Part shown: positions 1-12,982 of the stretch, piece after piece
How the letters are laid out: each line of letters begins with the position of its first letter
Position numbering within the stretch: position 1 is the first letter of the stretch
Assembly (NCBI GenBank): GCA_947172415.1
Contig: OX359198.1
Coordinates: forward strand, 6,107,401-6,171,400
DNA from: Chondrosia reniformis
Taxonomy: Eukaryota > Porifera > Demospongiae > Chondrillida > Chondrillidae
Direction of reading: 5' to 3'
DNA: 64,000 bases
Made by a program: the position numbers and the translations under genes
The notes under the pieces: generated by a model
Database searches by the model: none
Seen by the model: the letters and a program-made list of their open reading frames with translations, nothing else
What the model was told of the DNA's origin: nothing

Positions 1-28
1 TACCACCTCAAGGATAACAGTAAATAGG

Positions 29-228
29 TTGCCAAGCAACAGTAGAAGAGGTTGCTAAATAACAGTAGAAGACATTGCCAAGCAACAGTAGAAGAGGTTG
101 CTAAATAACAGCAGAAGACATTGCCAAGCAACAGTAGAAGAGGTTGCTAAATAACAGTAGAAGACATTGGCAAGCAACAGTAGAAGAGGTTGCTAAATAA
201 CAGTAGAAGACATTGCCAAGCAACAGTA
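29..228. repeat. 23-bp/46-bp tandem array with X-box-like units
   Basis: About nine 23-bp monomers are arranged as a 46-bp dimer. One monomer carries GTTGCCAAGCAAC and the other the diverged GTTGCTAAATAAC. Both are followed by AGTAGAAGA. The first half-dimer reads as an RFX-type inverted repeat with a 1-nt spacer (GTTGCC-A-AGCAAC). The array may continue to the left of position 1 in degenerate form. No gene is seen next to it, so any regulatory role is speculative. Confidence 0.85.
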
Positions 229-3200
229 TGTTCTTACAATTAAGGAAAAAACACAGCCCACTTCCTAGTCAGGGAAATTAAAGCAACAATCAAGCAAGTT
301 CTCAATTGAGTGACAAGAAATCACAGGTCAACAAGGTTTGATCAAATTTAACACATTACTGCACTTCTAAAAGGAAGAAATGATTTACGTTAACTGTTAC
401 AGTATACAGAACCTTTAATGCTTAAATATTAAAACCAAAAAATCAACAAAACGCTTGTACTCTTGTTCCTAACAAAGCATTATCACTGGAGTGGCATCTT
501 GGCAGGTTTGTCTCTGTGTCAGCTGAGGTGTTGATAGAGCCACTTTGGTGCATGCCCATGCACTGTGAATACACAACTCCCCCACACTCACACTCTTGTA
601 TGCAAACAACTACCCCCTTGGCACTAAGTGCTCAGAGGTGTGAAACAAGGGTTCTTTAGCTTAGTTAACAGTGACCAATCTAATCCGTACTGGTCATGGA
701 CTCTGATAAATAAGAAGGACGTGTCAAAGGGCATCTGATCTACGTATATAAACATGTACGTATCAACAGTCCTTACTGGCTCATCCATTTCCCAGTCATA
801 CAAAGAAGGGGTGTGGCAGGAGGTGTGGCAGGAGGTGTGGCAGGAGTTGTGGTGGAGATTGCTAAGATAAGAAATGGGTTGGAGCAAGAATAGTGAAAAA
901 TAAAAGATTCAGAAACTTCATGTTCCAATAGCGTATGCATTCAGAAAATGAAATATTCAAAAAGAAAGTAAAGAATTTCTTTACAACACTGGCATTTGAA
1001 CTTCAAACACTTCTCATTACTTGAAAGAAAAAGGAATACTGTAAATGTCGGAAGCTTGAATTTAACTGTGATTCATTTACCACTGTTTTATAGAATCTCC
1101 AGGAGTTCTGAAATGCACAGTTCACTCCAACTGATAACCCATAAATATTGACTGTATTTCAACCATATACAAGCAGTACTCTAAATAGTTAGTCACACTA
1201 GAGAGGTGCAAATGCCATTGTACAAGCAAGACCTTAGGGTTTTATTACAGTAATTAAGTCACAGACTATTAAAGAACTGCAGAAACAGCACACAATCCAC
1301 ATTATGGATCCTTTAATATCATTAATACCATGTTAGCACCTCTCTTTATGGCTGCAACTCAAATCAAGTTACAGATGATTTAGCTGGCAACAATTAAGAA
1401 GAAATGAGGTAAGTAGAATTCAATCCATAATGCAATCTTACAAATGTGGGACTTGAATGTTCAGAAATGACTAAGGATCCCTTAAAAGAACATTGTTGCA
1501 ATGTGAGTGCATTCCATGTTTAAAAGGCAGCCACCAATTACAACTTAATAACTTAATTATCGTGAAAGAAGTGTACATGTCCAGAGATAAATGTTGCTAT
1601 GCTGACAGCATATTTATGAAAATACAGCCCATCACTGGAACAGAATCTGTTTCTATTTATATCTAGAAATAGTTAAAATAATGAATTCCAAAAGGATCAC
1701 AAGCTACCGATTATCAGATGGGCGGTGCTTCTTGTCTTCTATTTACACAAGCAAGCAAAGGAGCTGTATTCAAAACACACTTCATTTAAGTATTAGTGTC
1801 TCGTCTTTCTCCACCCCTTGATAAGATAGCAGTCTTACAATCCAGACCTCTCCTGCTGCCATTTTATCTGATTGCTTCCTGGACCCTTGATAAGATAGCA
1901 AACTTATAAAATTTCCAGCCTGAAGGTAAAAAGTTATTCAAAAGGTCTCAAGAGGAGTCACAGTTAAATAGCAAGATATTGGTGATTTAAGAACTATTTA
2001 ACAATTAACTTTTAGGACTTTTGGAAGGAAATCACTATAACCATAATATCCAGTGTTCAATGATAACCATGTTATTGCTCAAAACACTCCCCCCTTCCCT
2101 CATCTGATACTGGCTAGCTAATCAGCGGTTCTATCTGTTATATTCTCTACCCAGCTAATCATTGATGACCGTCAAAGTCATTCATTTTGTGTGTAAATGC
2201 ATAGGCATCATTCCACTGGCACTGTAGTCTGTTTACAGGAATACCAAATAAACCATATTGTAACTGGACACTTCAGATAAGAAATATTTCAATGATGGGA
2301 ACAAATTTAGATAACATTTGCTGTTAAGATATACCCCTTTACCAGTCCAATTTAGGTGTACATACTAGACCTACCTATGGAAACCCACATAGCAACACCT
2401 CTGAATACACACAATCAATAGGACAGAGTGACTAACAAGGAGCCTTCAGTTTGACCTACATGTTTGGTAAAGGGAAATTGATACACCAATTGCTGTTTTG
2501 AAAACAACATATTGCTATTAAAGACTTGTTTTAATAGTGAATAACTCGGCTAAGTGGCTTAAAAATTAGGAATAACATTTCAGTGTAACCATCTTTCCAT
2601 TAGAAAAGTCACATATTGCATCTAAACAAACTTGTCATCACATCAGAAGACGGAAATTAAAACTGCTCCAAAATCCTTCCTAGTAGGATGCCAAAGTCAA
2701 CGTTCACATGTAATCAGAGACATTAAAGTTGGAAGTGTCCAAACATTGTGTATTAAGGATGGCCCTTACAGTAACATGAAGTTTCTGTGCTCTTACGTAT
2801 ATACTTAATTTAGCTGACACAGAAAAAACATTCTACAGTAAACACACTTGGAATGATACACACATAGATATCAAAGACTATAGTTGTGAGTTTGCAGAAA
2901 GGTTTATAATGACTTCACTTTCATTTTTAGTCATGGGGATAACTTCAGAGAAAGTCATACAATAATATTGAGAACTAAAAGTGCTTAGTAAGATGCAGTT
3001 GTGCATAGTGCAGCAGTGAAGGAAGTCTTACAAGGGCCTCACCAATCCCACCCAGTCAGTCCAGAAATATGATAAGATCCTCCCATTTTAGGTAAAAGGT
3101 AGAGAGGCAGCAGTTTTACATTTCTAAACAGCAGTAAAAAGTGGTCCAGTCTGATCGCTTCCTAGGCCCCTGAAAACTAACAGACATAAGTTAAAGAAAT

Positions 3201-3965
3201 GCTATTGTATGCCTTTCTGTATATAAAAGGTTTATAATATTGTTTCCTATAATTGTCTTCAGGATCACCATCCCTATCGTTTGAACAAATACTGCAAATG
3301 TTATGACACTGTTATCTGTATTAATTTGAGGAACCTTCACACAAATTTTAAAAATTGAAAATAACTGGGACCAAAACAATTGTTTTTATCGAGAACACTC
3401 TAGCAAGGCACATGTACAGCATATTAAGAAACTTGTGTACTTGACTCAATATTAGGTTCATACACTATTATTATAACACTTTATTTATATGTAACACATT
3501 CGATTTGCAAATGGTACTGTATAAGAAACTTAAAATAACTTTGTCTTCTTTTACTTCTACCGTTTGCTATAATTTTGACTATAAGGGCCCAGAAATGTGA
3601 AGATTACTATAGGAGGTACAGGTCAACCAAAGCAGCCAAGTAATTTGAGTGGGGATGGCAGCCCCATGAGTTTATTTTACTTCACATTTGTGGACACAAA
3701 CTAAATTAGGCGGGGCTTAACTTATTGTAAGATTAGTAAAACAGAGTCAATCAATATAACACACACTAACACATGACAGCATTACAGATGTCCATATAAG
3801 GAAATACACTAGTACAATGGTATATTCAGCTAAGAAGTGACAACAAGGTACTGTAAACTCATGTATGTGGAGGTGTGTCCCACATGCCACTCCCCTCCCT
3901 TTGTCCTATTGTGCTTGTACACAAACAATGCATAAGTGTTGACGTATCACCAATCATGTATTACT
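229..3965. other. No gene identified
   Basis: AT-rich sequence with only short ORFs, none of which has recognisable domains, splice consistency or an amino-acid composition like real coding sequence. The minus-strand ORF at 624-887 owes its length to a short GTGTGGCAGGA triplication. Two similar GATAAGATAGCA motifs occur near 1822 and 1890. It could be intron or a long untranslated region of a gene off the left edge; nothing here decides this. Confidence 0.5.
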
Positions 3966-3972
3966 GTTATTA

Positions 3973-4085
3973 TAGTTACCAGATCAACCATGGTTACCAG
4001 ATCAACCATGGTTACCAGATCAACCATGGTTAACAGATCAACCATGGTTACCAGATCAACCATGGTTACCAGATCAACCATGGTT
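3973..4085. repeat. 18-bp tandem repeat (CCATGGTTACCAGATCAA)
   Basis: About six near-identical 18-bp units containing the palindrome AACCATGGTT. One unit has AACAG instead of ACCAG. Being a multiple of three it stays open and encodes a TRSTMV repeat, which explains the short ORF across it. The CCATGGTTACC core recurs singly near 5056 and 5094, in diverged form near 4966. Confidence 0.85.
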
Positions 4086-4142
4086 TTTAATATAATATAT
4101 AATACGGATTCATATGCAACTATCAAAAAAATTTATACGTAA

Positions 4143-5770
4143 TTGCAAAAGGTGGTATCCGGTGGTATTTCCTCAGAAAATCTCAAAAGAGGAAATGATT
4201 ATAAATATTTTCTAGTTGCAAATTATTTCATAATTAGATGCTTTACATACTCTGGTAAGTCACACCATATATGGGCACATGTAAGTTAATGTGTACTACG
4301 TAGGTGCCTTATATAGTGTTAATAGCATACGTACATCTAAACACATCAGAACATTGCGCAATCTACTAACTGAGGGAATAAAGGTAAAGTCATTAAACAC
4401 TCTGAATGACACTGGCAATTTTGTGGCTTCAATTTCTATGCTTGTTTACTGCATCAAATTATATTAGCATTAACCATAATAACCTTATATGTATGCATAC
4501 AAAGCAATAAAAACAAATAACCCACTATACAGGCTAAATAGCCTATACTGTTAGTTAATTGGCTTGCCTTTCATGTTAAACATCAAAGGAAGTTCAAAGG
4601 CTTCTCATTGGAACCAAAAGATTCAGTTGGTAACTATTGAACATCACAAATTGAATTAAATTACAAAATTTTAAAATTAGTTAATTGGCAGTCTGCACTG
4701 GTAAGGCTTCACAAATGACGGTATGTATACAACTACCAAGTGACTATTGACATGTCTTTGCCACCTCTGGGAGACATATATACTGGATAAACTTAGTTTT
4801 TCAACAACTGCCAATGTGCACTGGTAAACCACATTTACTGTATAGAATTACAGTTCATTTACCTGTGAAGTAAAACGGTTTAAAGTTGAAGCTGGCTCTT
4901 AAATAACTTCAATGCATTCAATATTAATTGCCTTTCCAACATGAGGTATATCCCAGATTAGTCATCCATGATTACCATAGTTACCATTGTTAAATTTATT
5001 ACCCTCTAAAATAAGTCATTTGTGGTAACAGTGGTTACATTCAGTGTCTCTAAAAATTAGTCATCCATGGTTACCTTGGATACATAAAGTGTTTCCATGG
5101 TTACCATCTTGTCTTGCAAGTATAAAGCTGAGATTGGATCTAATTTCCATTACATTAAAGGAAGAACAAGCTGTCACATTAAGTATTTAATATGAATGAG
5201 GTGTTCTCTTGTTTGAATATACATACGTAGGCCCTTCCATTGAAGACAATTGTTATCTAAACTATCATCTGTGACCCATTTCAAAGGCAAGCCAAGTTTT
5301 ACATGGTAAACAATCCAAGGTGCTTGTGTGAATATTTCTTTTAAGATCTGTTCCATTAAACATGGTTGACAAAACTGTAGTATTCAATAAGTATCGAGTT
5401 TCCTCACTCCTCCACCTCCTGGTGCATGCACCTTCCTGTGTACATTTGAATGATATCCTGGTGCCGTCAAGATCAAACTATATACAACTAACCCAATTAC
5501 ACTTCAGAGCACCACTACGACCAAAATGGTATCTGTCAGAATTATTCATAATAATTTAATAACATGTCCAATCTACCATAACATGGTTAAGAACAATGAG
5601 CAGGGAGGGAGATGGTGAAACAATCAACTTGCCCGTTCCTGCCAACATACGTACGTACTTAATGTGTGAGCTTCAATCATACTAACACAACACAGATACA
5701 GTGTGCACCTACTGTAGCTGGAGATGCCACTTCCAGATCCATGGGCTCAAACATTAGATAAGCCCCTTAC
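4143..5770. other. No gene identified
   Basis: Non-coding-looking AT-rich DNA. ORFs at 5174-5356 (minus) and 5362-5559 (plus) are short and abut each other without shared frame, and I recognise no domain in either. Scattered CCATGGTTACC-like motifs at about 4966-5108 are the only structure noted. Confidence 0.45.
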
Positions 5771-5910
5771 ACAATCACTCCCTCACAATAAAACCTTACA
5801 ATACAACAACAGCTCAGCATAAATACTAGGGCAATTTAGAAGTTTCCCTGGAGCGTATGTATGCTGAGCTGTTGTTGTGCCGTAGGGTATTATTGTGAGG
5901 GAGTGATTGT
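5771..5910. mobile_element. Fold-back (MITE-like) element
   Basis: Inverted repeat of about 52 bp per arm. ACAATCACTCCCTCACAATA at 5771 is mirrored by its complement ending at 5910, and the inner arm AACAACAGCTCAGCATA is mirrored by TATGCTGAGCTGTTGTT. A spacer of about 36 bp separates the arms. The mid-arm has several mismatches, so the copy is not brand new. No transposase is encoded. It is a non-autonomous hairpin element by structure; its superfamily cannot be named. Confidence 0.75.
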
Positions 5911-6409
5911 ACAAATCTAAACGTGCATGTACTTTAATATGGTGAGAGGTAGTGTATTGTTTCACAGTTTCTGGGCATGAATTGGCAGTTGCAATAACAA
6001 TAATGAGCAGTATAAACTAATGCAATTACAGAATTATGAGTTTGCCCAGTGACAGCCTTGACACACTCCCAGCAGGTGGGAGAAAGCTCTTTAAGTAATC
6101 TATTGCCATCCCAGACACCATTTCATACAATAGCAGGGAGCCACTACATCCCAGGTGTGGCACTGCACATATGGTCAAGTCAGGCATCCTTGCCTGTAGT
6201 CACTGTAAACTTAATATCTTTCCTTTAACAAAGGTACCATATGCTCTTGAACAGCCTTCAATTAATCACTCAAGTAGAAAAAGTGACAAATATCAACCCT
6301 GCAACTTGAAGGATTAGGTAATACTACCCACAAGCGAAATATTAAATTGTAAAATTAACATGTTGATCCCTTACATCATACTGTGTACATATGTGTCACA
6401 AAGAAAACA
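5911..6409. other. No gene identified
   Basis: Spacer between the fold-back element and the 28-bp satellite. No ORF or RNA gene that I can support. Confidence 0.45.
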
Positions 6410-7836
6410 AGACACTACTACATACAGTCATTAGAATAGGAACTACTACATACAGACATTAGAATAGGAACTACTACATACAGTCATTAGAATAGGGACT
6501 ACTACATACATACATTAGAATAGAGACTACTACATACAGACATTAGAATAGGGACTACTACATACAGACATTAGAATAGAGACTACTACATACAGTCATT
6601 AGAATAGGGACTATTACATACAGACATTAGAATAGGTACTACTACATACAGACATTAGAATAGGGACTACTACATACAGACATTAGAATAGGGACTACTA
6701 CATACAGACATTAGAATAGAGACTACTACATACAGACATTAGAATAGGGACTACTACATACAGACATTAGAATAGGGACTACTACATACAGACATTAGAA
6801 TAGAGACTACTACATACAGTCATTAGAATAGGGACTACTACATACAGACATTAGAATAGAGACTACTACATACAGTCATTAGAATAGGGACTATTACATA
6901 CATACATTAGAATAGGGACTATTACATACATACATTAGAATAGGGACTACTACATACAGACATTAGAATAGGGACTACTACATACAGACATTAGAATAGA
7001 GACTACTACATACAGACATTAGAATAGGGACTACTACATACAGACATTAGAATAGGGACTACTACATACAGACATTAGAATAGAGACTACTACATACAGA
7101 CATTAGAATAGGGACTATTACATACAGACATTAGAATAGGTACTACTACATACAGACATTAGAATAGGGACTACTACATACAGACATTAGAATAGGGACT
7201 ACTACATACAGACATTAGAATAGAGACTACTACATACAGACATTAGAATAGGGACTACTACATACAGACATTAGAATAGGGACTACTACATACAGACATT
7301 AGAATAGGTACTACTACATACAGACATTAGAATAGGGACTACTACATACAGACATTAGAATAGGGACTACTACATACATACATTAGAATAGGGACTACTA
7401 CATACAGACATTAGAATAGAGACTACTACATACAGACATTAGAATAGGGACTACTACATACAGAGATTAGAATAGGGACTACTACATACAGACATTAGAA
7501 TAGGGACTACTACATACAGACATTAGAATAGAGACTACTACATACAGACATTAGAATAGGGACTACTACATACAGACATTAGAATAGGGACTACTACATA
7601 CATACATTAGAATAGGGACTACTACATACAGACATTAGAATAGGGACTACTACATACAGACATTAGAATAGAGACTACTACATACAGACATTAGAATAGG
7701 GACTACTACATACAGACATTAGAATAGGGACTACTACATACAGTCATTAGAATAGGGACTATTACATACAGACATTAGAATAGGGACTACTACATACATA
7801 CATACATTAGAATAGGGACTACTACATAAAGACAGC
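6410..7836. repeat. 28-bp satellite, about 50 units
   Basis: Consensus unit ACTACTACATACAGACATTA plus GAATAGGG (28 bp), repeated about 50 times. Variation sits at a few fixed sites: GGG/GAG/GGT/GGA before ACT, CAGA/CAGT/CATA before CATT, and ACTAC/ATTAC. A run of GGG, GGG, GAG units recurs, giving an imperfect 84-bp trimer. The concentration of variants at fixed sites suggests local homogenisation. Stop codons (TAG) prevent coding. Confidence 0.95.
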
Positions 7837-8964
7837 CATCCAGATAGCTGCACTATATACGGGTATTATGTCAATCTATACACAAATGGTGAGCCAACAA
7901 TAACAGCCGTTACCACTGAGACAAAAGTAGAGACCGCCTAACCACAACCCTCAAGGTGAAATCAGCAACCAGAGGTTCCCATCGCCTCCCCTTCTTAAAA
8001 CCCGCGCTATACATCCGTCTTGTTAGGCAATGCGTCCCAAGAAAGAGGTGCAAAATAACTAAAAGGCTTCCCGTTTGGCCCTAGAGGTGTACCGTAAACT
8101 TACTCTTTTTAGACTTTCCTGTTTTACCAGACCTAGCACAAAAGAAAGCCATTCTTACACTCTACGAAAGGTCTTCTGATCTAAGATAAAGTGAAAAATA
8201 AGCTAGATTAGATATCTGTCGCTTTGAGTGGACGCGAGAATGCTAATCAAATCTAGGGTTTTCTACTATCCCTAAGCTTCCATACACAAATCCGACATTT
8301 AATAAGGGAAGTACTTCTAACATTGGTAGGGACTGTATTTATAACAGATACGTTCTAGATTTAGTTCTCAAAATCAAAGATATTTCGTACTAGACCATCC
8401 CTCGTGCCTTATGAGCGACTTACCTGTACTGACGCTGTTTGTTGTGTATTAGTATTGTTCTGAGCACATACGTTGAGCAGGCGGGCACTGACATACAATA
8501 CGATAAGACAACGTGCCGTGAGCACCTTTTTAAATGAAGCACAGCCATTTAAAGCCGCTAATCGTATTCATTAGCTGCAAATACATAATGGACTTGGACC
8601 GTCGACCTCTCTTTGCGGATTACGTATAAAGAGGCACTTTTTAACATTGAAGCTTCTTAATTTTATGCATACATTATCAGAGACACACTTTAGAAGAGAT
8701 TGATACAGTGTATGCGATAACAGATGAGAGCTATAGCCCATTAAGAGAACAATTTATTACCTTCATTTTTCAACACCAGTTACTAATTTCTACACTTTGT
8801 CTGGAGAGAGTAGACTTTATCACAGCCACAGCAGTAATTTAAAGTATAGGGCTTGACTTATTAGGAATCATGTGACTAGTTGCCATAGAGACATGAGAAC
8901 TATCATATGGATGATACATAAGTGAAAAAAAAACAGAAACGTAAAATGTTTTATTATCAATTAA
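7837..8964. other. Spacer; possible minus-strand first-exon splice donor
   Basis: No protein-coding gene is supported. Near 8420, read on the minus strand, CAG followed by GTAAGTCGC forms a consensus 5' splice donor downstream of a GC-richer stretch (about 8430-8640). This could be an untranslated first exon of a minus-strand gene running left through the repeat-rich 1-8400 region. I found no convincing downstream coding exon, so this is a weak suggestion. Confidence 0.25.
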
Positions 8965-10599
8965 TCACTGTTGCAGTTTGGTTCTTTTAGGGGGCTTGAG
9001 ATAGGGGCATTCTTCAGTAGTGCTTTCTTCTTGAAGCGTCCCAAGTGATGTGTCCATATCGAGCTCTTCCCTAGAGTTGCCATCAATAGGGTTATCCTCT
9101 TTTTCCGTCTCCTGAAAGTCTTCTTGTGATGGTAACACTGCTCGGATAAACATAGGCTCCTTTGGCATTTCAGGTTCAATAACTACATACGCACAGATCA
9201 AACAAGCAATATCTTCTCCAATGCATTGCGGTATCCTACCAATAAGACTACTAATCAATAAGAATTTTGAATTGCTTACCAGTGTAATTACCACTAGAGT
9301 CTTCGGTACCCAAAATCGGTCTAGATGGTCTGGTTTTTGCAAGTAGTCTGCTCAGAGACTGGCGACTTTCTTTCATTTGTAAAGCCATCCTTTCCCTTAA
9401 TTCTTGATAGTCACTGGTGGGCTTAGGAAAGCACTACGTACACATATAAAACAATAATTGATTTCATCCCAACTAAATGACTGAATTACCAACATGCACA
9501 CTCAGTATATGTATTTAAATGGAAATATTAATGTATGTATTATTTATAATAGCAAATACAGTACGTACAAATAAATAATCTAACCTACATGCTATGCCTA
9601 CTCTGTAATAAATTAAAAAGCCTATAGGGAACTAAACCTGGTGAGAGCTTTGGGATGAGGATACAGGAGTCTTCTCTTTCTTCTTTTGCTCCACTGGGCT
9701 AGACAACTGTTTCTGGGAACTCCACCCTTTTATCAGTGACCCTCCCTTTTTCTTGATCTTTTGTGAATCCTTGGCTCTATGTATACTTACAAACTAGTGG
9801 CATGTTAAATTCCTATAATTCTAAAATATCTGCCTACATTCGTACGTATGTTCCCTACTTGTGTGCTTTATACTAAATAGTACTTCACAATTAGTTGGTT
9901 GGTGAGAGAGATGTAAGTGAAATACCTGACTTAAAGGTTTCTCAGGTAAGCAGACAATCAACAAATTACAGATAAATGTCCTTTTATCTAATAAGTCATT
10001 TTTAAAGAAAACTGCAGTTAGCTAAAAGATGAAATATTTACTGTATCACATACATACATACATATTCACATATCTAAATGGTTACAGTAAGTTGCCTAGT
10101 GGGTGTATCAGTTAACTGAGGTGATTAGGTTAATATTATTAATATAACCTAAACTACCTGAATACAATGGTCAGATGATGTAATGAACTTGACCTATGAA
10201 ATCCAGACACAAGGTGGCAGTAGCTGGCATGTAAGAGCAGACACAGAGTGTACCAGGAAAGAGAGAATATCCATTTGTGTACACTCAAATTAAGTTTCCT
10301 GATAGAGTCACTAACTTTAAAGGTACATCTGAATCAATCAACACCAAAATTCAAAGCTACCAATTCCAGTATTAAAAATTCTTAACTTAATTGAGTTATC
10401 TTTAAATTTATCTTCTCTTTATCTTTTGAATATCTAACAGTATACCTTATGTTGACGTATAATTACAAAGCATGTTCACACCAAGTTTACTTAAGGGATA
10501 TACGTTGGAAGGTATAGCATACATAACTGCTATTTATTAGATTTTTGTGACATTTAATACTTTCACAATTACCAGACTGCCCTCAGAATACAAGACTCT

Positions 10600-10637
<38 letters not shown>

Positions 10638-12982
10638 CAGAATGAAATCCGGTAAATTATGATAAAACTAGCAAACTAGGAGATGAAAGTTCCAAATGTG
10701 TAGTGTCCACTACAGCTCTTACACCTTGTACTTAGTAGTTGCTAGCCAAGATGAGGTTGGAAAGTGGATATAACTTCCCAAGTGGCTGCATACAAAGGTG
10801 TTTGTAGGCAGTGGTAAGGGAGAAACCTATTAGTGAAAGCAATGCATTTGAGCTGAAATGTTCAAACAAAGACTTCCTGGTGCCCAAACTAATGTGGCAG
10901 GATATAAATACAGGATGAAACACATCTGTCACTCATTTCAATCCTGTTAAATCAAAGGCATTCATTAAGTAGATAAATAATTTGGAAACTTAAAGTACTA
11001 ATTGAATAATTATATAAATCATTGTGACGGGTACAAATCCATACTGGACTCACAAAAGATCAGGAAGAAGACAAAAATTCCCAGGGTCACTGATGACGGG
11101 TGGAATTCCCAGAAACAGCTGTCTGGCCCAGTGGAGAAGAAGAAAAGTAGAAGGAGAAACCTCAACCAAAGCTCTCATTAGGTTTACGTACATAGTTCCT
11201 TATAGGCCTTCTACTCTAAAGTACGTACGTACATAGCATATTGAAAAATGGTGTGTTAGATATTCATGCAAAGAATAGTGCTTCAATAAAACTTCAATGT
11301 ATTGGGATTATATTTCTTGTATGCAGTCACTCACGGGTGTTCTCTGAAAGGTGTGGGGGTCAGGGAGAGCTGGAAGGTGGTCCGGTACATTGGGAGGTCT
11401 GGAGGCCTTGGCGCTGGTCTGAAAACCTTTAGGAGTTGCCTGTGCCTGAGTGTTCACCTCTGAAACAAGATCACATCACAGATTGGTCAATATGGAGACG
11501 CGAACAGAATTACATAATTAGACCATTATAAGCATAAAATCACAATGTCAAATCAATTGGTTAGTACATTACTTCATTTTATATGTATATGTACGTATCT
11601 CCTATAGAAGAATACAGCTGAATAGAGTTATATATGAACTATCCAGAACACCACTTTCCTACACCGTAGAGACCACAAACTGACACATTCACCATACAGG
11701 AAGGTACTGGATAAGGATACAATGCTTGCTGTCTTTAGGAATCCACCATTTAACAGTACCTCTTACACTTGTAGAAACTCTTAGCTCTCTCTATGGTTAA
11801 TTATAACGCTGTCATCCAGTACAGTTGCCAAGTGTTAGACTCCATGTTAAGTACATATATAATTTACAATTTAGACACTTATGTACAATTTGTCCTACGA
11901 GTTTGACCTTATAGAGACACATATACACTGCTCCCAGGTACATAGTCTAAAGTATAAGTAAAACCATGCAGGTTCAGCAGATGATGTTAGGAGAATGAAA
12001 TGTTGTCTAACTTTAAAGTGGTACAATTTTCAATAATGTACAGTCTAAAGTCTTACAAGATATGTAATTTGTCCAATACACCCACCTACGTAATTGTGGA
12101 AGCCTACAAACTAAGAAGGCTTGTGTCTTTAGTGTAGTAAATCTTATATACGTATATCAGGGCTGCATAGAGGGCCCCTCCCCTCCCCCCCCAAGATTGG
12201 TTTTGCCCCCCCCCCTCCCCCCAGACATTTTGGGAAGTTAATATAAACTGTTTCAACACCCTCGTACCATTGCCCCCTAAAATTTTCATTTTACCCCCCT
12301 CTCCCGGCCCCATGTTCTGCATGCAGCCCTCCCTGTAAATTGAATAGCTTAGAATTAGTATTGTGTAAAATATACTTGCATAACAGTATACTTAGAGTAA
12401 TAGTCCTCTCACAGTTCCATAAAGACCAGATATTCTTGTACGTACGTACGTTTAGGTAAATGTCTTCTTTCTTGTCTCTTTGCATATTGCTCAATGCCAG
12501 CCAAACTGAGCCCTACATCAGAGAGTGCTACCTCCACGTCAGTCAGTGTGGGATGGTATCGACCAGCCAACTCTGCATATAGATGTGCATTGTGTCCGAT
12601 CTCACTGATACCTACGTACAAACAAGCCAGCAAGGGATAATACGGTACGTAATTCTATTAAAGGGCAGTACTATTTAATAGGAACCAGGGTCTCCTCATT
12701 GGGGCTCGAAAAGATGCTCACATACTTTTTTCATATTTATGTTTACGTTATAGATACTCAGAGAGCTACCATTCAAATTGAGACGATGTCTCATTATCTA
12801 GAAATTAAAACAAGAATTAGTGACGTTTTTGTTTCCTTACAACTTTGAATCAACTCCGTTAGAGTCTCTAATGCGTTCTTTTCTATAGCTTGAAATCCCT
12901 TTTCCAAAGCTAGAGCTGAAACTGTTGACTTTAAAGCTTTCCTTCGTGAAAGTTCATTGTCGGCCATTTTATGCGAAGGCAT
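8965..12982 (-). CDS. TAF8: TFIID subunit 8 (TAF8), 5 exons
   Basis: TAF8 is a TFIID subunit whose histone fold pairs with TAF10 in RNA polymerase II pre-initiation. Exons (minus order): 12982-12841, 12611-12450, 11459-11335, 9421-9280, 9182-8965. All splice phases agree, giving 262 aa (human about 310). Residues ~10-100 form the histone fold: ALETLTELIQSC joins CISEIG across exon 1/2, then PTLTD and YAKR. Exon 3 carries the TAF8 C-domain signature LPALPDPHTF. Exon 4 (SDYQELRERMA) matches the vertebrate SDYQ-LREK segment. The C-terminus CPYLKPPKRTK resembles the basic NPYLRPVKKPK tail of family members. The start could also be the second in-frame ATG at 12967 (MADNEL). Intron 3 contains two copies of a dispersed repeat and intron 2 a G-run tract. 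It is divergent from CFAP65. Identification is by remembered family similarity, supported by exon phase. Confidence 0.93.
9575..9780 (-). repeat. Dispersed ~200-bp repeat, copy 1
   Basis: Minus-oriented copy inside TAF8 intron 3. It shares blocks CCTGGTGAGAGCTTTGGGAT, GAGGATACAGGAGTC, CAGACAACTGTTTCTGGGAA and TTCTTGATCTTTTG with copies near 11035, 18825, 34690 and 38035. It has no coding capacity and is most like a short non-autonomous element. Confidence 0.8.
10601..10633. repeat. (AAT)n microsatellite
   Basis: About eleven uninterrupted AAT triplets followed by an A-run, inside TAF8 intron 3. Confidence 0.9.
11035..11235 (+). repeat. Dispersed ~200-bp repeat, copy 2
   Basis: Plus-oriented copy in the same TAF8 intron as copy 1, so the two form an inverted pair about 1.3 kb apart. 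Shared core: TTCCCAGGGTCACTGATGAC, GGGTGGAATTCCCAGAAACA, CTGTCTGGCCCAGTGGAGAA. The ORF across it (11024-11236) is a by-product. Confidence 0.8.
12171..12312 (-). other. G-run tract (quadruplex potential) in TAF8 intron 2
   Basis: The plus strand has several runs of 4-10 C. Because TAF8 is transcribed from the minus strand, its pre-mRNA would carry at least four G-runs (of 4 to 10) within about 60 nt, meeting the usual G-quadruplex pattern. Similar C-rich stretches near 19377 and 22533 in CFAP65 introns suggest remnants of the same repeat type. Confidence 0.6.

Noticed and set aside
3936-4142. 68-codon ORF with TRSTMV repeats
   Set aside because: Produced by an 18-bp tandem repeat, with no other coding signs.
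6410-7836. CRISPR-like array
   Set aside because: Units are contiguous 28-bp repeats without unique spacers, in an animal genome.
11024-11432. Two small plus-strand ORFs between TAF8 exons
   Set aside because: The first is dispersed-repeat sequence; the second is antisense to TAF8 exon 3.
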